Positions 26,277 to 35,371 of a DNA stretch of 64,000 nucleotides are shown here, one piece after another. The position numbers and the translations under genes are program-made. Each line of letters starts with the position of its first letter. The stretch's first letter is position 1. Source of the stretch: Sphingobacteriales bacterium (GTDB lineage Bacteria; Bacteroidota; Bacteroidia; Chitinophagales; Chitinophagaceae); assembly GCA_003963365.1 (NCBI GenBank), contig RXJG01000004.1, forward strand, positions 968,948-1,032,947, given 5' to 3'. The notes beneath the pieces are model-generated. The model was given only the letters and a program-made list of their open reading frames with translations. It had not been told where the DNA came from and did not search any database.

Positions 26277-27491
26277 ATGCATTGGAATTATTTGAGCCTG
26301 GCTGTACCTTTTTTTATCGGGTTAATGTTGCTGGAATATTTTATTTCCCGCCGGCTTGGAAAAAATTATTACCAGTTACATAGCTCTGTTGCCAATATCA
26401 GTGTGGGTATTGCTGAGCGGTTATCGGACGTATTAATAGCGGGAGCTTTTTATTTTGTATATGATTATATTCAGAAACATTACGGACTTTTTACCATAAA
26501 GCCGGGCATAGCTCTCTGGATATTATTGTTGCTGTTTACTGATTTCATCTGGTACTGGTATCACCGGCTGGCGCATGAAATAAATATTTTGTGGATAGTC
26601 CACATTGTTCATCACCAGAGCGAAGATTATAATTATACTGTTTCGGCAAGAATTACGGTATTCCAGGCATTGGTTCGCACCGCATTTTGGTCGGTATTGC
26701 CTCTCATTGGATTTCCTGCGCAAATGATTACAGCGATGTTATTGATTCACGGTATGTATCCATTTTTTGTTCACACAAGGTTAATTGGCAAGCTGGGAAT
26801 TTTGGAATACATATTCGTTACACCGTCTCATCACCGGGTGCATCATGCCAGTAATGAAAAATATTTAGATAAAAATTATGGTGATGTACTTATCATTTGG
26901 GATAAGTTATTCGGTACTTTTCAAAAAGAAGAAGAGGAGCCAACGTATGGATTAACCAAACCATTAAAAACTTATAGTTTCCTGTGGCAGCATTTTCATT
27001 TTGCCATTGAGTTGTGGCTTGCTGTTAAATCAAAGAGTAGCATAAAAGAAAAATGGAAAGTAATTACAGGGAGGCCGGAAAAGCTGGATACATCACTCCG
27101 TGAAAAGGCGGAAGCATTATTTAATATCAAACAGGCTGCGCATGATATTGATCAGCCATTGAATAAATATGTAATCATGCAGGTGATTGGTCTGCTGGCA
27201 TCCTTATTTATATTCATTGCATTGGAAAAATATTTTTCTGCCGGGTTTAAAATCGGATTTACCTTACTGGTATTACTTACTTTAATCAACTGTGGCGCTA
27301 TCATGGAACAGAAACGCTGGATATTTTTAGTGGAGAGCCTGCGGTTATCTGTATTACTCATTCTATTCTTTTGTTTTCCGCAATACTTATACTTCAAGTT
27401 ATTTGTATTGTTAACTATCACTACCATATTCGTTCTTTATTATCGCCTGGCAGAGAAAAGATACCTGCAGGTGGTGTACAGGAACCGATAA
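26277..27491 (+). CDS. Sterol desaturase / fatty acid hydroxylase family membrane protein (AGMO-like)
   Basis: A 404-residue di-iron membrane oxygenase. The three histidine clusters are visible: HRLAHE, HIVHH and HHRVHH, in the order of the fatty-acid hydroxylase superfamily. It is longer than simple sterol desaturases, with four or so extra C-terminal hydrophobic helices, like alkylglycerol monooxygenase relatives. The substrate should be a membrane lipid. Control by operator copy 6 puts it in the presumed sulfur regulon; Bacteroidota make sulfonolipids, so hydroxylation of those or of their substitutes is a testable guess. A tRNA-Cys starts 7 bases after its stop codon. Confidence 0.88.
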   Translation: MHWNYLSLAVPFFIGLMLLEYFISRRLGKNYYQLHSSVANISVGIAERLSDVLIAGAFYFVYDYIQKHYGLFTIKPGIALWILLLLFTDFIWYWYHRLAHEINILWIVHIVHHQSEDYNYTVSARITVFQALVRTAFWSVLPLIGFPAQMITAMLLIHGMYPFFVHTRLIGKLGILEYIFVTPSHHRVHHASNEKYLDKNYGDVLIIWDKLFGTFQKEEEEPTYGLTKPLKTYSFLWQHFHFAIELWLAVKSKSSIKEKWKVITGRPEKLDTSLREKAEALFNIKQAAHDIDQPLNKYVIMQVIGLLASLFIFIALEKYFSAGFKIGFTLLVLLTLINCGAIMEQKRWIFLVESLRLSVLLILFFCFPQYLYFKLFVLLTITTIFVLYYRLAEKRYLQVVYRNR

Positions 27492-27498
27492 AGATAAG

Positions 27499-27569
27499 CG
27501 TCACGTGACCGAGAGGCTAGGTTAAGGGCTGCAAATCCTTATACGGTGGTTCGAATCCACCCGTGACCA
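27499..27569 (+). tRNA. tRNA-Cys (anticodon GCA)
   Basis: A 71-base cloverleaf without encoded CCA: acceptor 27499-27505 with 27562-27568, a 3-bp D stem (ACC/GGT) with loop GAGAGGCTA, anticodon stem AAGGG/TCCTT with loop CTGCAAA (anticodon GCA, 27531-27533), variable region ATAC, and T arm GGTGG TTCGAAT CCACC. Two odd points: the first acceptor pair is C-C, and the discriminator is A where cysteine tRNAs normally have U. The stop of the sterol desaturase gene is only seven bases upstream, so the tRNA is probably part of that transcript. It could be the functional tRNA-Cys or a diverged copy. Confidence 0.85.
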
Positions 27570-27637
27570 CTATTTAATCAAGTCAGCTACTGATTTGTTT
27601 CAGTATAGAGATTAAAGACATTTCTTACCTTGCCTGC

Positions 27638-28276
27638 ATGAAACTGGATTTAAGAAATGCTTTTCCCAATTTTGAAATTAAGTTAATTGAGAACCTTGAA
27701 GACAAGGCGGAGATAAAAATATTTGAACCCGGTGAAGTATTAATGAAGACGGGTCAATACTTTAAATCTATTTTACTGATTGTAGATGGATTAATAAAAG
27801 TGTACCGGGAGGATGAAGAAGGGCAAGAATATTTTATCTATTATTTGCAACCGGGTCAGGCTTGTGCATTATCCATGATGAGTGCAAGCAAACAGGAAAA
27901 AAGTGAGGTGTTGGGAAAAGTGGTGAATAAAACAACGGTAATTGCTATCCCGCTGGAATACATGGATCAATGGATGCATGATTATAAAAGCTGGTATAAT
28001 TTTGTTTTAGAAACCTACCGCAAGCGTTTTGAAGAATTACTGATTACACTCGATCATACGGCCTTTCGTAATATGGATGAGAAGCTCATCTTATATTTAA
28101 AGAGGGAACAACTTATTCATCGCACCAGCATACTCACTATAAATAACACAGAAGTAGCACAGGAACTCAATTCTTCCCGTGAAGTAATTTCCCGCCTGAT
28201 GAAAAAGCTGGCTGAAAGAGGAATGATTAAGCAACTCAAAAACCAGTTGATTGAAATTATTAACCTTGAGTATTAG
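27638..28276 (+). CDS. Crp/Fnr family transcriptional regulator
   Basis: A 212-residue regulator: N-terminal cyclic-nucleotide-binding-like barrel (FEPGEVLMKTGQYFKSILLIVDGLIKVYREDEEGQEYFIYYLQPGQACAL), linking helix, and a C-terminal winged helix with recognition helix NSSREVISRLMKKLAERG. No N-terminal cysteine cluster as in FNR is seen; C52-like cysteine in QACALS is single. The arginine of cAMP-binding sites is not evident, so the signal is unknown. The palindrome GTGATTTAAATCAC between it and the next gene fits a Crp/Fnr site, which suggests it controls the OsmC gene and possibly itself. Confidence 0.92.
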   Translation: MKLDLRNAFPNFEIKLIENLEDKAEIKIFEPGEVLMKTGQYFKSILLIVDGLIKVYREDEEGQEYFIYYLQPGQACALSMMSASKQEKSEVLGKVVNKTTVIAIPLEYMDQWMHDYKSWYNFVLETYRKRFEELLITLDHTAFRNMDEKLILYLKREQLIHRTSILTINNTEVAQELNSSREVISRLMKKLAERGMIKQLKNQLIEIINLEY

Positions 28277-28353
28277 TACCTGTATATGATTTTGGTCAGT
28301 TTTTTTAATCTTCTCCCAGTAAAATAGATGACTTTAATCAAATTAATGAGATG

Positions 28354-28367
28354 GTGATTTAAATCAC
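28354..28367. promoter_or_regulatory. Crp/Fnr-type palindromic site
   Basis: GTGATTTAAATCAC, a perfect 14-bp palindrome 70 bases before the OsmC gene start and 78 bases after the Crp/Fnr gene. It matches the TGA-N6-TCA core of Crp/Fnr operators. Confidence 0.6.
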
Positions 28368-28437
28368 GGTCTTCATTTTATTCAATTATCAAATTTGCAG
28401 AGAAATTTTTTTAGCACCTCATTAAAAATTGAATAAC

Positions 28438-28893
28438 ATGGATGCTGCTCATTTTTATGAAGTAAATATAAAGTGGAACAAAGACAGGATAGGAACAATT
28501 AGCTCACCGGTTTTGGATTCAACTATTGAAGTTGCCACACCTCCTGAATTTCCAAAGGGAATGGCCGGTATCTGGTCTCCGGAACATTTATTAGTCGCTG
28601 CTGTAAACAGTTGCCTGATGACAACATTCCTTGCCATCGCAGAAAATTCCAAACTTAATTTTGAACATTTTGAATGTTTAGCGAAAGGTAAACTTGAGAA
28701 AATAGAAGGTAAATTTATGATCAGTGAAATTATATTATCACCTGTAGTAACGATTCTTAATGAAACAGATAATGAAAGGGCTATGCGTATTTTAGATAAA
28801 TCTGAAGCAGCCTGTTTGATATCCAATTCAGTCAGGTCAAAGATCATTTTTCAGCCAAGGGTGGAAATGCCTGTTTTAAGTTATGTGATATAA
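28438..28893 (+). CDS. OsmC family protein
   Basis: A 151-residue OsmC/Ohr-type protein. The two conserved thiols are C59 in NSCLMTTF and C126 in EAACLISNS, as in peroxide-reducing members that detoxify organic hydroperoxides with a thiol reductant. The ATG at 28438 is preferred to an in-frame TTG three codons earlier. It lies downstream of a Crp/Fnr regulator and its palindromic site, and ends just before a strong terminator. Confidence 0.9.
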   Translation: MDAAHFYEVNIKWNKDRIGTISSPVLDSTIEVATPPEFPKGMAGIWSPEHLLVAAVNSCLMTTFLAIAENSKLNFEHFECLAKGKLEKIEGKFMISEIILSPVVTILNETDNERAMRILDKSEAACLISNSVRSKIIFQPRVEMPVLSYVI

Positions 28894-28912
28894 TAAAAAT
28901 TAAAAGTCTTTT

Positions 28913-28940
28913 AAAAGCACAGCCATGGCTGTGCTTTTTT
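28913..28940 (+). terminator. Strong terminator after first OsmC gene
   Basis: A 26-base perfect palindrome (AAAAGCACAGCC / GGCTGTGCTTTT with centre AT) followed by two more T. It can work in both directions but the T run favours rightward transcription. Confidence 0.9.
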
Positions 28941-28978
28941 ATTGTTTTTTTGCGAACAATGATTAGCCTTTCGCATCG

Positions 28979-28986
28979 TATCTTTG
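28979..28986 (+). promoter_or_regulatory. Putative -7 box before second OsmC gene
   Basis: TATCTTTG matches TAnnTTTG, 18 bases before the ATG at 29004. The -33 element is not clear, the nearest TTG being too far upstream. Confidence 0.4.
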
Positions 28987-29003
28987 CACATTAAATTTTT
29001 GTT

Positions 29004-29450
29004 ATGGCTTTAATTAATGCGGAATTAACACATCGTGATTTTGGATTTACCGTTAAGGATATTACCGGTGCCAACCAGATGAATATTGATATACCTGTTG
29101 ACCAGGGAGGAAACGGGCAGGGGATGCGTCCTATGCAAACCGTATTAGCAGCATTAACCGGTTGCAGCGGGGTAGATGTGGTGATGATTTTAAAGAAGCA
29201 AAAACAGGAATACACCAGTTTGAAAATATTGGTGGACGGTGAAAGAGAAAAAGGCAAAGAACCTTCTTTGTGGGAAACGATAGATATTCGTTTTGAGTTT
29301 GAAGGAACTGTTGACCCTGCCAAAGCCTACCGGGCAGCAGAATTATCCATTAATAAATATTGTTCCGTAGCTGAAACATTAAGAAGAGGCGGAACGAAGA
29401 TTAGTTTTGAAGTAATTGTTAACGGAGTAAAGTTTGAAGCGAAGAGCTAA
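29004..29450 (+). CDS. OsmC family protein
   Basis: A 148-residue OsmC-like protein, distinct from its left neighbour. It has the GGNGQGMRPMQTVLAALTGCSGVDVVMIL signature of the YhfA-like branch, with C54 and C120 (NKYCSVAETL) as the likely thiol pair. It has its own promoter box and precedes the O-succinylhomoserine sulfhydrylase gene by 82 bases. Peroxide or persulfide chemistry is expected for the fold; which one is unknown. Confidence 0.9.
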   Translation: MALINAELTHRDFGFTVKDITGANQMNIDIPVDQGGNGQGMRPMQTVLAALTGCSGVDVVMILKKQKQEYTSLKILVDGEREKGKEPSLWETIDIRFEFEGTVDPAKAYRAAELSINKYCSVAETLRRGGTKISFEVIVNGVKFEAKS

Positions 29451-29532
29451 TAATTAAAAATTTAAAAGTAAAAAGTCAAAAAGGATATTTTCTATAACCA
29501 GCAACCAGTAACAAACAATCAGTAATCAGCAC

Positions 29533-30705
29533 ATGTCACAGAAACCAGAAACAAAGGCCATCCGTAAACAAACAAGAAGAACGCAGGAGAAAGAACATAG
29601 CACACCACTGTTTTTAACCAGCAGTTTTGTTTATGACAGTGCGGAAGAAATGGCGGCGGCTTTTGCAGATGATAGCCTGGATGTAAATATTTACAGCCGT
29701 TTTTCCAACCCAACAGTAGATGAATTTATTGATAAGATTTGTGCATTGGAAAATGCAGAAGATGGTATTGCAACGGGTACGGGTATGGCAGCGGTGTTTT
29801 CTACCTATATGACCTTCCTGGCAAAAGGTGACCATATTATTTCTGCATCAGCAGTGTTTGGTTCTACCCATACTATTCTCACCAAGTATTTGCCCAAGTG
29901 GGGAATTGAATCTTCTTATTTTGATATGAACAAGCCGGAAAGTATTGAAGCATTGATTAAGCCCAATACAAAAATGCTGTATGTGGAAACACCCTCTAAC
30001 CCGGGTTTGGATATTATTGATATTGAATATGTGGCCAGGCTTTGCAAAAAGCATAATATTTTACTGGTAGTAGATAATTGTTTTGCCACGCCAGCCGTAC
30101 AACAGCCGATTAACTTTGGAGCTGATTTGGTATTACACTCTGCCACCAAGTTTATTGACGGGCAGGGGAGAGTGTTAGGCGGAGTAGTGGTGGGAAAGAA
30201 AGAACTGATTCAACCAATGTATTTGTTTGTAAGAAATACCGGACCATCTATGAGTCCGTTTAATGCATGGGTGCTTACCAAGAGTTTAGAAACATTATAT
30301 ATAAGAATGGAACGCCATGCTGATAGCGCATTAAAGCTGGCAAAAGCGTTAGAAGGAAATAAAAAAGTTACTTCTGTAAAATATCCTTTCTTGGAAACGC
30401 ATCCGCAGTATGCCATTGCCAAAAAACAAATGAGCAATGGTGGTGGTATTGTAACCTTTGAATTAAAAGGCGGATTGGAAAGTGGCCGTAAATTTTTAAA
30501 TGCTTTACAAATCTTGTCAATGACCAATAACCTGGGTGACAGCAGGAGCATTGCTTCACATCCTGCCTCTACTACTCACTCTAAATTAAGCGCTGAAGAA
30601 AAAGCCGCGGTTGGTATTACACCGGGCTTAGTTCGTATATCAGTTGGATTGGAGAATATTGATGATATTATTGCTGATATTATGCAGGCTTTGGAGAAGT
30701 GTTAG
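29533..30705 (+). CDS. metZ: O-succinylhomoserine sulfhydrylase (trans-sulfuration PLP enzyme)
   Basis: A 390-residue Cys/Met-metabolism PLP enzyme. The PLP lysine is K206 in LHSATKFIDGQGRVLGG, and FVRNTGPSMSPFNAWVLTKSLETL and SHPASTTHSKL are typical of MetZ, which adds sulfide to O-succinyl- or O-acetyl-homoserine to give homocysteine. This is the step that would use sulfide from the CysJI reductase. It has no operator copy upstream that I can see. Distinguishing MetZ from cystathionine gamma-synthase by sequence alone is reasonably but not fully safe. Confidence 0.88.
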   Translation: MSQKPETKAIRKQTRRTQEKEHSTPLFLTSSFVYDSAEEMAAAFADDSLDVNIYSRFSNPTVDEFIDKICALENAEDGIATGTGMAAVFSTYMTFLAKGDHIISASAVFGSTHTILTKYLPKWGIESSYFDMNKPESIEALIKPNTKMLYVETPSNPGLDIIDIEYVARLCKKHNILLVVDNCFATPAVQQPINFGADLVLHSATKFIDGQGRVLGGVVVGKKELIQPMYLFVRNTGPSMSPFNAWVLTKSLETLYIRMERHADSALKLAKALEGNKKVTSVKYPFLETHPQYAIAKKQMSNGGGIVTFELKGGLESGRKFLNALQILSMTNNLGDSRSIASHPASTTHSKLSAEEKAAVGITPGLVRISVGLENIDDIIADIMQALEKC

Positions 30706-30722
30706 AATAAATACAAATTTGA

Positions 30723-31145
30723 ATGGAAGTATCTATTCATGATATAATTGACTTGGTAAAAGAAAAGACGGGGGACGATGATGTGAATGAGTCAACGGAT
30801 ATTTTTGAAGACCTGGGTTGTGTTGGCGATGATTTTCATGAATTAATTGAGGAGTATGCTAAGAAGTATAATGTAGATATGACATCCTATTTGTGGTATT
30901 TTCATGCTGATGAAGAAGGTGGGTGGAATTCCATTGGTGGTACCTTTTTTAAGCCCCCATACGAAAGAATAAAGAGAATACCTGTTACCCCGCTGATGTT
31001 ATTAAAATTCGCAACGAAGGGAAAATGGGAAATTAGTTATCCGGAGCATCACTTGCCCAAGAGAAGGTATGATATAATAACTAATCAAATAGTGCTTATA
31101 CTTTTTCTTATTGTAGTTGTTTATTATCTGATAAAAGCAATATAA
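30723..31145 (+). CDS. DUF1493 family protein
   Basis: A 140-residue protein with an acyl-carrier-like N-terminal part (IIDLVKEKTGDDDVNESTDIFEDLGCVGDDFHELIEEYAKKYNVDMTSYLWYFH) and a single C-terminal membrane helix. The pattern is that of DUF1493, function unknown, often found among immunity-like or phage-linked genes. It starts 17 bases after metZ and converges with the MocR gene one base after its stop. Confidence 0.8.
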   Translation: MEVSIHDIIDLVKEKTGDDDVNESTDIFEDLGCVGDDFHELIEEYAKKYNVDMTSYLWYFHADEEGGWNSIGGTFFKPPYERIKRIPVTPLMLLKFATKGKWEISYPEHHLPKRRYDIITNQIVLILFLIVVVYYLIKAI

Positions 31146-31146
31146 C

Positions 31147-32586
31147 TCACATCATCTTCTTCACCAATTTCCCCAGCATCATCAACCCATAATCCATATC
31201 ATCATTAAATGGTTTACCAAAGCTGATGCGGATAAAATTATTGTAATTACAACAGGCAGAAAATATCTTTCCCGGTACAACAGATATGTGGTGATGGATT
31301 GCTTCGTTTCTTAATTTAACTGCATTTACTTTCCTGGGTAATTCAATCCACAATACAAATCCTCCCTGTGGTCTTGATATTTTAGTTCCTTCCGGAAAAT
31401 ATTCGATGATGGCCTGTGTATATTTCAAGCACTGTGTATGCAATGCTTTGCGCAGATTTTTTAAATGATATTCATACCGGCCCTTGCTTAAGAAGTGTGC
31501 TATGGCTGCTTGTGTCAGTGAAGGAGAACTGATATCACTGATGCGTTTGATTTCTTTTACAGCATCAATAAACTTACCCGGTATGGTCCAGCCGATACGG
31601 TAACCGGGCGCCAATGATTTGGATAAGGAAGCACAGTGCATCACCAAACCTTTGGTGTCATAATATTTACAGGTGCGTGGACGACTCTTGCCAAAATACA
31701 ATTCACCATAAATATCATCTTCAATCAATGGAATATTATGTTTGGTAATTACTTCTACCAATTTCTTTTTATTTTCTTCGGGCATGCAACTACCAGTAGG
31801 ATTATTAAAGTTGGGAATAACAATACAGGCTTTTACATTTAGTTTGGTAATAGAACTTTCCAAACAATCAATATCCAAACCTGTTACCTGGTTACTGGAA
31901 ATCTCTACCACTTTCAATCCCATGCTTTCGATGGATTGTAAAATACCAAAGTAATTGGGGCTTTCTACTGCCACCGTATCACCGGGTTGTGTAACAGCTC
32001 TTAAACATAAATTAATTGCTTCCAGGCAACCGGATGTAATAATAATATCATCAGGTTTAAACTTTCCTCCCCAGTTGAAAGCAAGTTTGGCAATTTGTTT
32101 TCTTAATTCAATATTTCCCTGTGTGTTTTCATAACTGATGCAATGGTCTTTGCTTTGGCGCAAAGCTTCCATCACAGACTTATTCAATTTGGCAGATGGT
32201 AATAAAGATGCATCTGGTGCGGCAATCGCAAAATTCATTTTTATATGCGAAGTAATATCACCATAAATAGATGCAATCGTTTCCTTCACACTCACTTCGC
32301 TGGAAACAGGTTGCGGCAGAATAGTTTTTGGTAAATCAGGAAAACGTTTAAAATTAAAACGTACATAGTAACCACTCTTTGGTCTTGATTCAATCAATCC
32401 CTTTCCTTCCAAATGATAATAAGCCTGGAAGGCAGTACCCATGCTGATACCATATTCTTCACTCAGCATTCTTACGGATGGCAGCTTGTCTCCAATGCGG
32501 AGCACATCTTCACTAATCATTTTTTCTATGCCATCGGCTACCTGTAAGTATAAGTGGTCGTCGGTTGAAAATTTTGTTGTACGCAT
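31147..32586 (-). CDS. MocR-type transcriptional regulator (GntR-HTH plus aminotransferase domain)
   Basis: A 479-residue protein: GntR winged helix at residues ~10-75 (LPSVRMLSEEYGISMGTAFQAYYHLEGKGLIESRPKSGYYV) and a class I aminotransferase-like domain from ~105 with PLP lysine in SLSKSLAPGYRIGW. MocR proteins sense PLP or amino-acid derivatives and control nearby genes. The next gene to the right, a group II decarboxylase, is divergent after 414 bases and is a candidate target, as is the cluster behind it. Confidence 0.93.
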   Translation of the reverse strand: MRTTKFSTDDHLYLQVADGIEKMISEDVLRIGDKLPSVRMLSEEYGISMGTAFQAYYHLEGKGLIESRPKSGYYVRFNFKRFPDLPKTILPQPVSSEVSVKETIASIYGDITSHIKMNFAIAAPDASLLPSAKLNKSVMEALRQSKDHCISYENTQGNIELRKQIAKLAFNWGGKFKPDDIIITSGCLEAINLCLRAVTQPGDTVAVESPNYFGILQSIESMGLKVVEISSNQVTGLDIDCLESSITKLNVKACIVIPNFNNPTGSCMPEENKKKLVEVITKHNIPLIEDDIYGELYFGKSRPRTCKYYDTKGLVMHCASLSKSLAPGYRIGWTIPGKFIDAVKEIKRISDISSPSLTQAAIAHFLSKGRYEYHLKNLRKALHTQCLKYTQAIIEYFPEGTKISRPQGGFVLWIELPRKVNAVKLRNEAIHHHISVVPGKIFSACCNYNNFIRISFGKPFNDDMDYGLMMLGKLVKKMM

Positions 32587-33000
32587 GGTGTATAAATTCT
32601 AAATTAAAAAGTCAAAAGAAAAACCCGGTACTTGTTACCTGAGAGGGGAACAAGTGTTAAAAAATCTGATATAGTCAAAAATACAAAAACTGAATCTGTT
32701 TTAGTGTATTTTTTTTAAACATTTTTGTATCGTCAAAAAAATAATCATTCCCGTGATTAGCAAGAAACAGGTTGACCAACTATTTTCTTTTAGTGAATTT
32801 TGATAAATGATTTAAACGGTTGCTGCAGAAAAGGAAGTAAAAAGTCAAAAGTAAAAATTCAAAACAGTTCCTTCCGTAACCTCTTTTAGCTTTTTGAATT
32901 TTGACTTTTGAATTGGCTGCATATTGTTACTGATGCACAAGAGTGCGACGCCAATGCAGCTAAATAGTAATTGAATTGCTGACAACATAAATAAAATTAT
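32587..33000. other. AT-rich intergenic region with AAAGTCAAAAG repeats
   Basis: About 414 bases between the divergent MocR and decarboxylase genes. Copies of a low-complexity word (AAAAGTCAAAAG) occur at about 32606 and 32841, with an inverted copy near 32900 (TTGACTTTTGAATT). Promoters for both genes must lie here but I cannot place them safely. No RNA gene or ORF of note. Confidence 0.5.
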
Positions 33001-34470
33001 ATGCTTGATTTGAATACAACAGTACTGGAAGAGACAATTGACCCTAATAATTGGGAGGAGCTCCGTGCAACAGGACATCAGATGCTGGATGATATGATTG
33101 ATTATATACAGCAGTCAGGCGACAGAAAAGTATGGCAACCGATACCTGAATCAGTTAAGCAGGCATTAGATACAGCTGCGCCGCAGGAAGAAACCGATCT
33201 GAAAGAAGTGTATCAATCATTTCAACAAAATGTGTTGCCTTATGCATTGGGAAATACACATCCACGATTCTGGGGTTGGGTAATGGGGGGTGGTAGTGCA
33301 ACCGGAATGTTTGCTGATATGTTAGCCGGCGCCATGAATGCTTCTCCTTCATTTGGGGAACATGTGGCAAATTATGTAGAGAAACAAGTACTTGACTGGA
33401 CAAAAGAAATGTATGGATTTCCAAAAAACAGTTCAGGCATATTAACAACAGGTGCATCTTTAGCTAACATACTAGCATTAACAACGGCAAGAAATTTTTT
33501 CAATGGAGCAATACGAAAGAAAGGCATAAGAAATTTAGATGGGCAATTAGTAGTGTACGCATCAACAGAAACACATAGCTGTTTACAGAAAGCGGTGGAG
33601 CTATTGGGAATTGGCAGCGAACATTTAAGAAAGATAGCAGTGGACGAAAATTACCAGGTTAGGATTGATTTGTTAGAAGAACAACTGAAGCAAGACAAAG
33701 CCAATGGCTTCCTGCCTTTTTGTATCGTGGGCAATGCGGGAACGGTGAACACCGGTGCAATTGATGATTTGGAAATTATTGCAGCGATTGCAAAGAGAGA
33801 AGGTATGTGGTTTCATGTGGATGGAGCCTTTGGTGCCGTGCCAAAATTATTACCAGAATACACAGAGCGATTGAAAGGCGTGGAGCTGGCAGACAGTTTG
33901 GCTTTTGATTATCACAAATGGTTTTATGTGAATTATGATGTGGGTGGAGTATTGATAAAAAATGCACAGGCACATAAAGAAGCCTTTGAAATAAATGCCA
34001 ATTACCTGGCACATCATGAAAGAGGCATTATAGCCGGTGAATTAAATTATAATCATTTGGGAATTGAATTGTCAAGAGGATTCCGTGCATTAAAAGTGTG
34101 GATGATTTTGAAAGAGCAGGGAATTGAAAAATATCGCCGCATGGTGCGACAGAATATTCAGCAGGCAAATTATTTAGCTGAGCTGGTGAATGGTAATGCT
34201 TCATTGCAACTGATGGCGCCGGTGCCGATGAATATTGTGAATTTCAGGTTTTACCGGGATGGACTTAGCAATGATGAATTGAATACGCTGAATAAAGAAA
34301 TATTAATGCAGTTGCATGAGTCGGGAATAGCAGCTCCATCTTTCACCATATTAAAAGGTTCGTATGTGATAAGAGTGGCTATCACCAATCACAGAAGTAA
34401 AGCAGCAGATTTTGACATATTGGTAAACGAAGTTCAACGGTTAGGTGAACGAATATTAAACAGGAATTAA
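33001..34470 (+). CDS. Group II PLP-dependent amino-acid decarboxylase
   Basis: A 489-residue enzyme of the aromatic-L-amino-acid/glutamate decarboxylase group. The family features are TTGASLANILALTTARN, HVDGAFGAVPKLLPEY with the PLP aspartate, and the PLP lysine in FDYHKWFYVNYDVGG. Amine product cannot be named from sequence. It is divergent from a MocR-type regulator that may control it, and its stop is one base before an EamA transporter gene, suggesting an operon that runs to 37072. Confidence 0.92.
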   Translation: MLDLNTTVLEETIDPNNWEELRATGHQMLDDMIDYIQQSGDRKVWQPIPESVKQALDTAAPQEETDLKEVYQSFQQNVLPYALGNTHPRFWGWVMGGGSATGMFADMLAGAMNASPSFGEHVANYVEKQVLDWTKEMYGFPKNSSGILTTGASLANILALTTARNFFNGAIRKKGIRNLDGQLVVYASTETHSCLQKAVELLGIGSEHLRKIAVDENYQVRIDLLEEQLKQDKANGFLPFCIVGNAGTVNTGAIDDLEIIAAIAKREGMWFHVDGAFGAVPKLLPEYTERLKGVELADSLAFDYHKWFYVNYDVGGVLIKNAQAHKEAFEINANYLAHHERGIIAGELNYNHLGIELSRGFRALKVWMILKEQGIEKYRRMVRQNIQQANYLAELVNGNASLQLMAPVPMNIVNFRFYRDGLSNDELNTLNKEILMQLHESGIAAPSFTILKGSYVIRVAITNHRSKAADFDILVNEVQRLGERILNRN

Positions 34471-34471
34471 C

Positions 34472-35371
34472 ATGAGCAGGAAAGAATTAAACAGGGCATA
34501 CATTGCATTAGGATTAGTCAGTTTTTTTTGGGGAACCACATTCATCGCATCAAGGATTGGAGCACAACATATGCCTGGTTTATTCCTTTCTGCGATGCGG
34601 CAATTTTCTTCAGGGTTTTTAATGGTGAGTTTCTTTTTAATAAAAGGGTATAAACTTCCAGATTGGAAAAGTTTAAAGCAGATTACTATCCAGGGTATTT
34701 TTCTGCTCTCACTCGCCAATGGATTACTCACCTGGGCATTGGAATTTATTAATAGCGGATTTGCTGCTATTATCTCAGCAACCGTTCCGTTATTTGTAAC
34801 ACTCTTTAGTGTGTGGCTTTTGCGTAATGCAAAGCTTACATTTTGGATGATTGCCGGTTTGATAATAGGTTTTGCAGGTGTGGTACTCATTTTTTATGAT
34901 TATCTCAACCAGCTGCAGGGCAAGTCCGTTGCGTTTGGTATTGTGCTGGCCTTTCTCTCTGTATTAGCCTGGACATTTGGAACCGTTTATACATCCCGTT
35001 TAAAACCTGCAACAGATATTTTATTCAGTGTAGGATTACAAATGCTGATAGCAGGAATAATAACCATGATATTTTGTTTTGCAACCGGCAAATACGTTAA
35101 CCTTTCAGCTATTGGCTCTGCTGCATGGATGGCACTGATTTATCTTGTTTTCTTTGGTTCATTGCTGGCTTACTCGGCTTATGTGTTTGCCATTAGTAAA
35201 CTGCCGCCAACATTCGTTTCCATCTATGCTTATATCAATCCAATAGTAGCTGTATTCTTTGGCTGGCTGTTATTGCATGAAAGTGTAAACTCAGGAATGT
35301 TAATGGGGAGTTTGGTTACGCTGGGGGGTGTGTATATGGTGAATCGTGAATATAAAAAACAAAGAGCATGA
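34472..35371 (+). CDS. EamA/DMT superfamily transporter
   Basis: A 299-residue inner-membrane protein with ten hydrophobic helices in two EamA repeats (LVSFFWGTTFIASRIGAQHMPGLF; AFLSVLAWTFGTVYTSRL). Family members export amino acids and metabolites. It starts two bases after the decarboxylase gene and overlaps the following GNAT gene by four bases. Confidence 0.9.
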   Translation: MSRKELNRAYIALGLVSFFWGTTFIASRIGAQHMPGLFLSAMRQFSSGFLMVSFFLIKGYKLPDWKSLKQITIQGIFLLSLANGLLTWALEFINSGFAAIISATVPLFVTLFSVWLLRNAKLTFWMIAGLIIGFAGVVLIFYDYLNQLQGKSVAFGIVLAFLSVLAWTFGTVYTSRLKPATDILFSVGLQMLIAGIITMIFCFATGKYVNLSAIGSAAWMALIYLVFFGSLLAYSAYVFAISKLPPTFVSIYAYINPIVAVFFGWLLLHESVNSGMLMGSLVTLGGVYMVNREYKKQRA

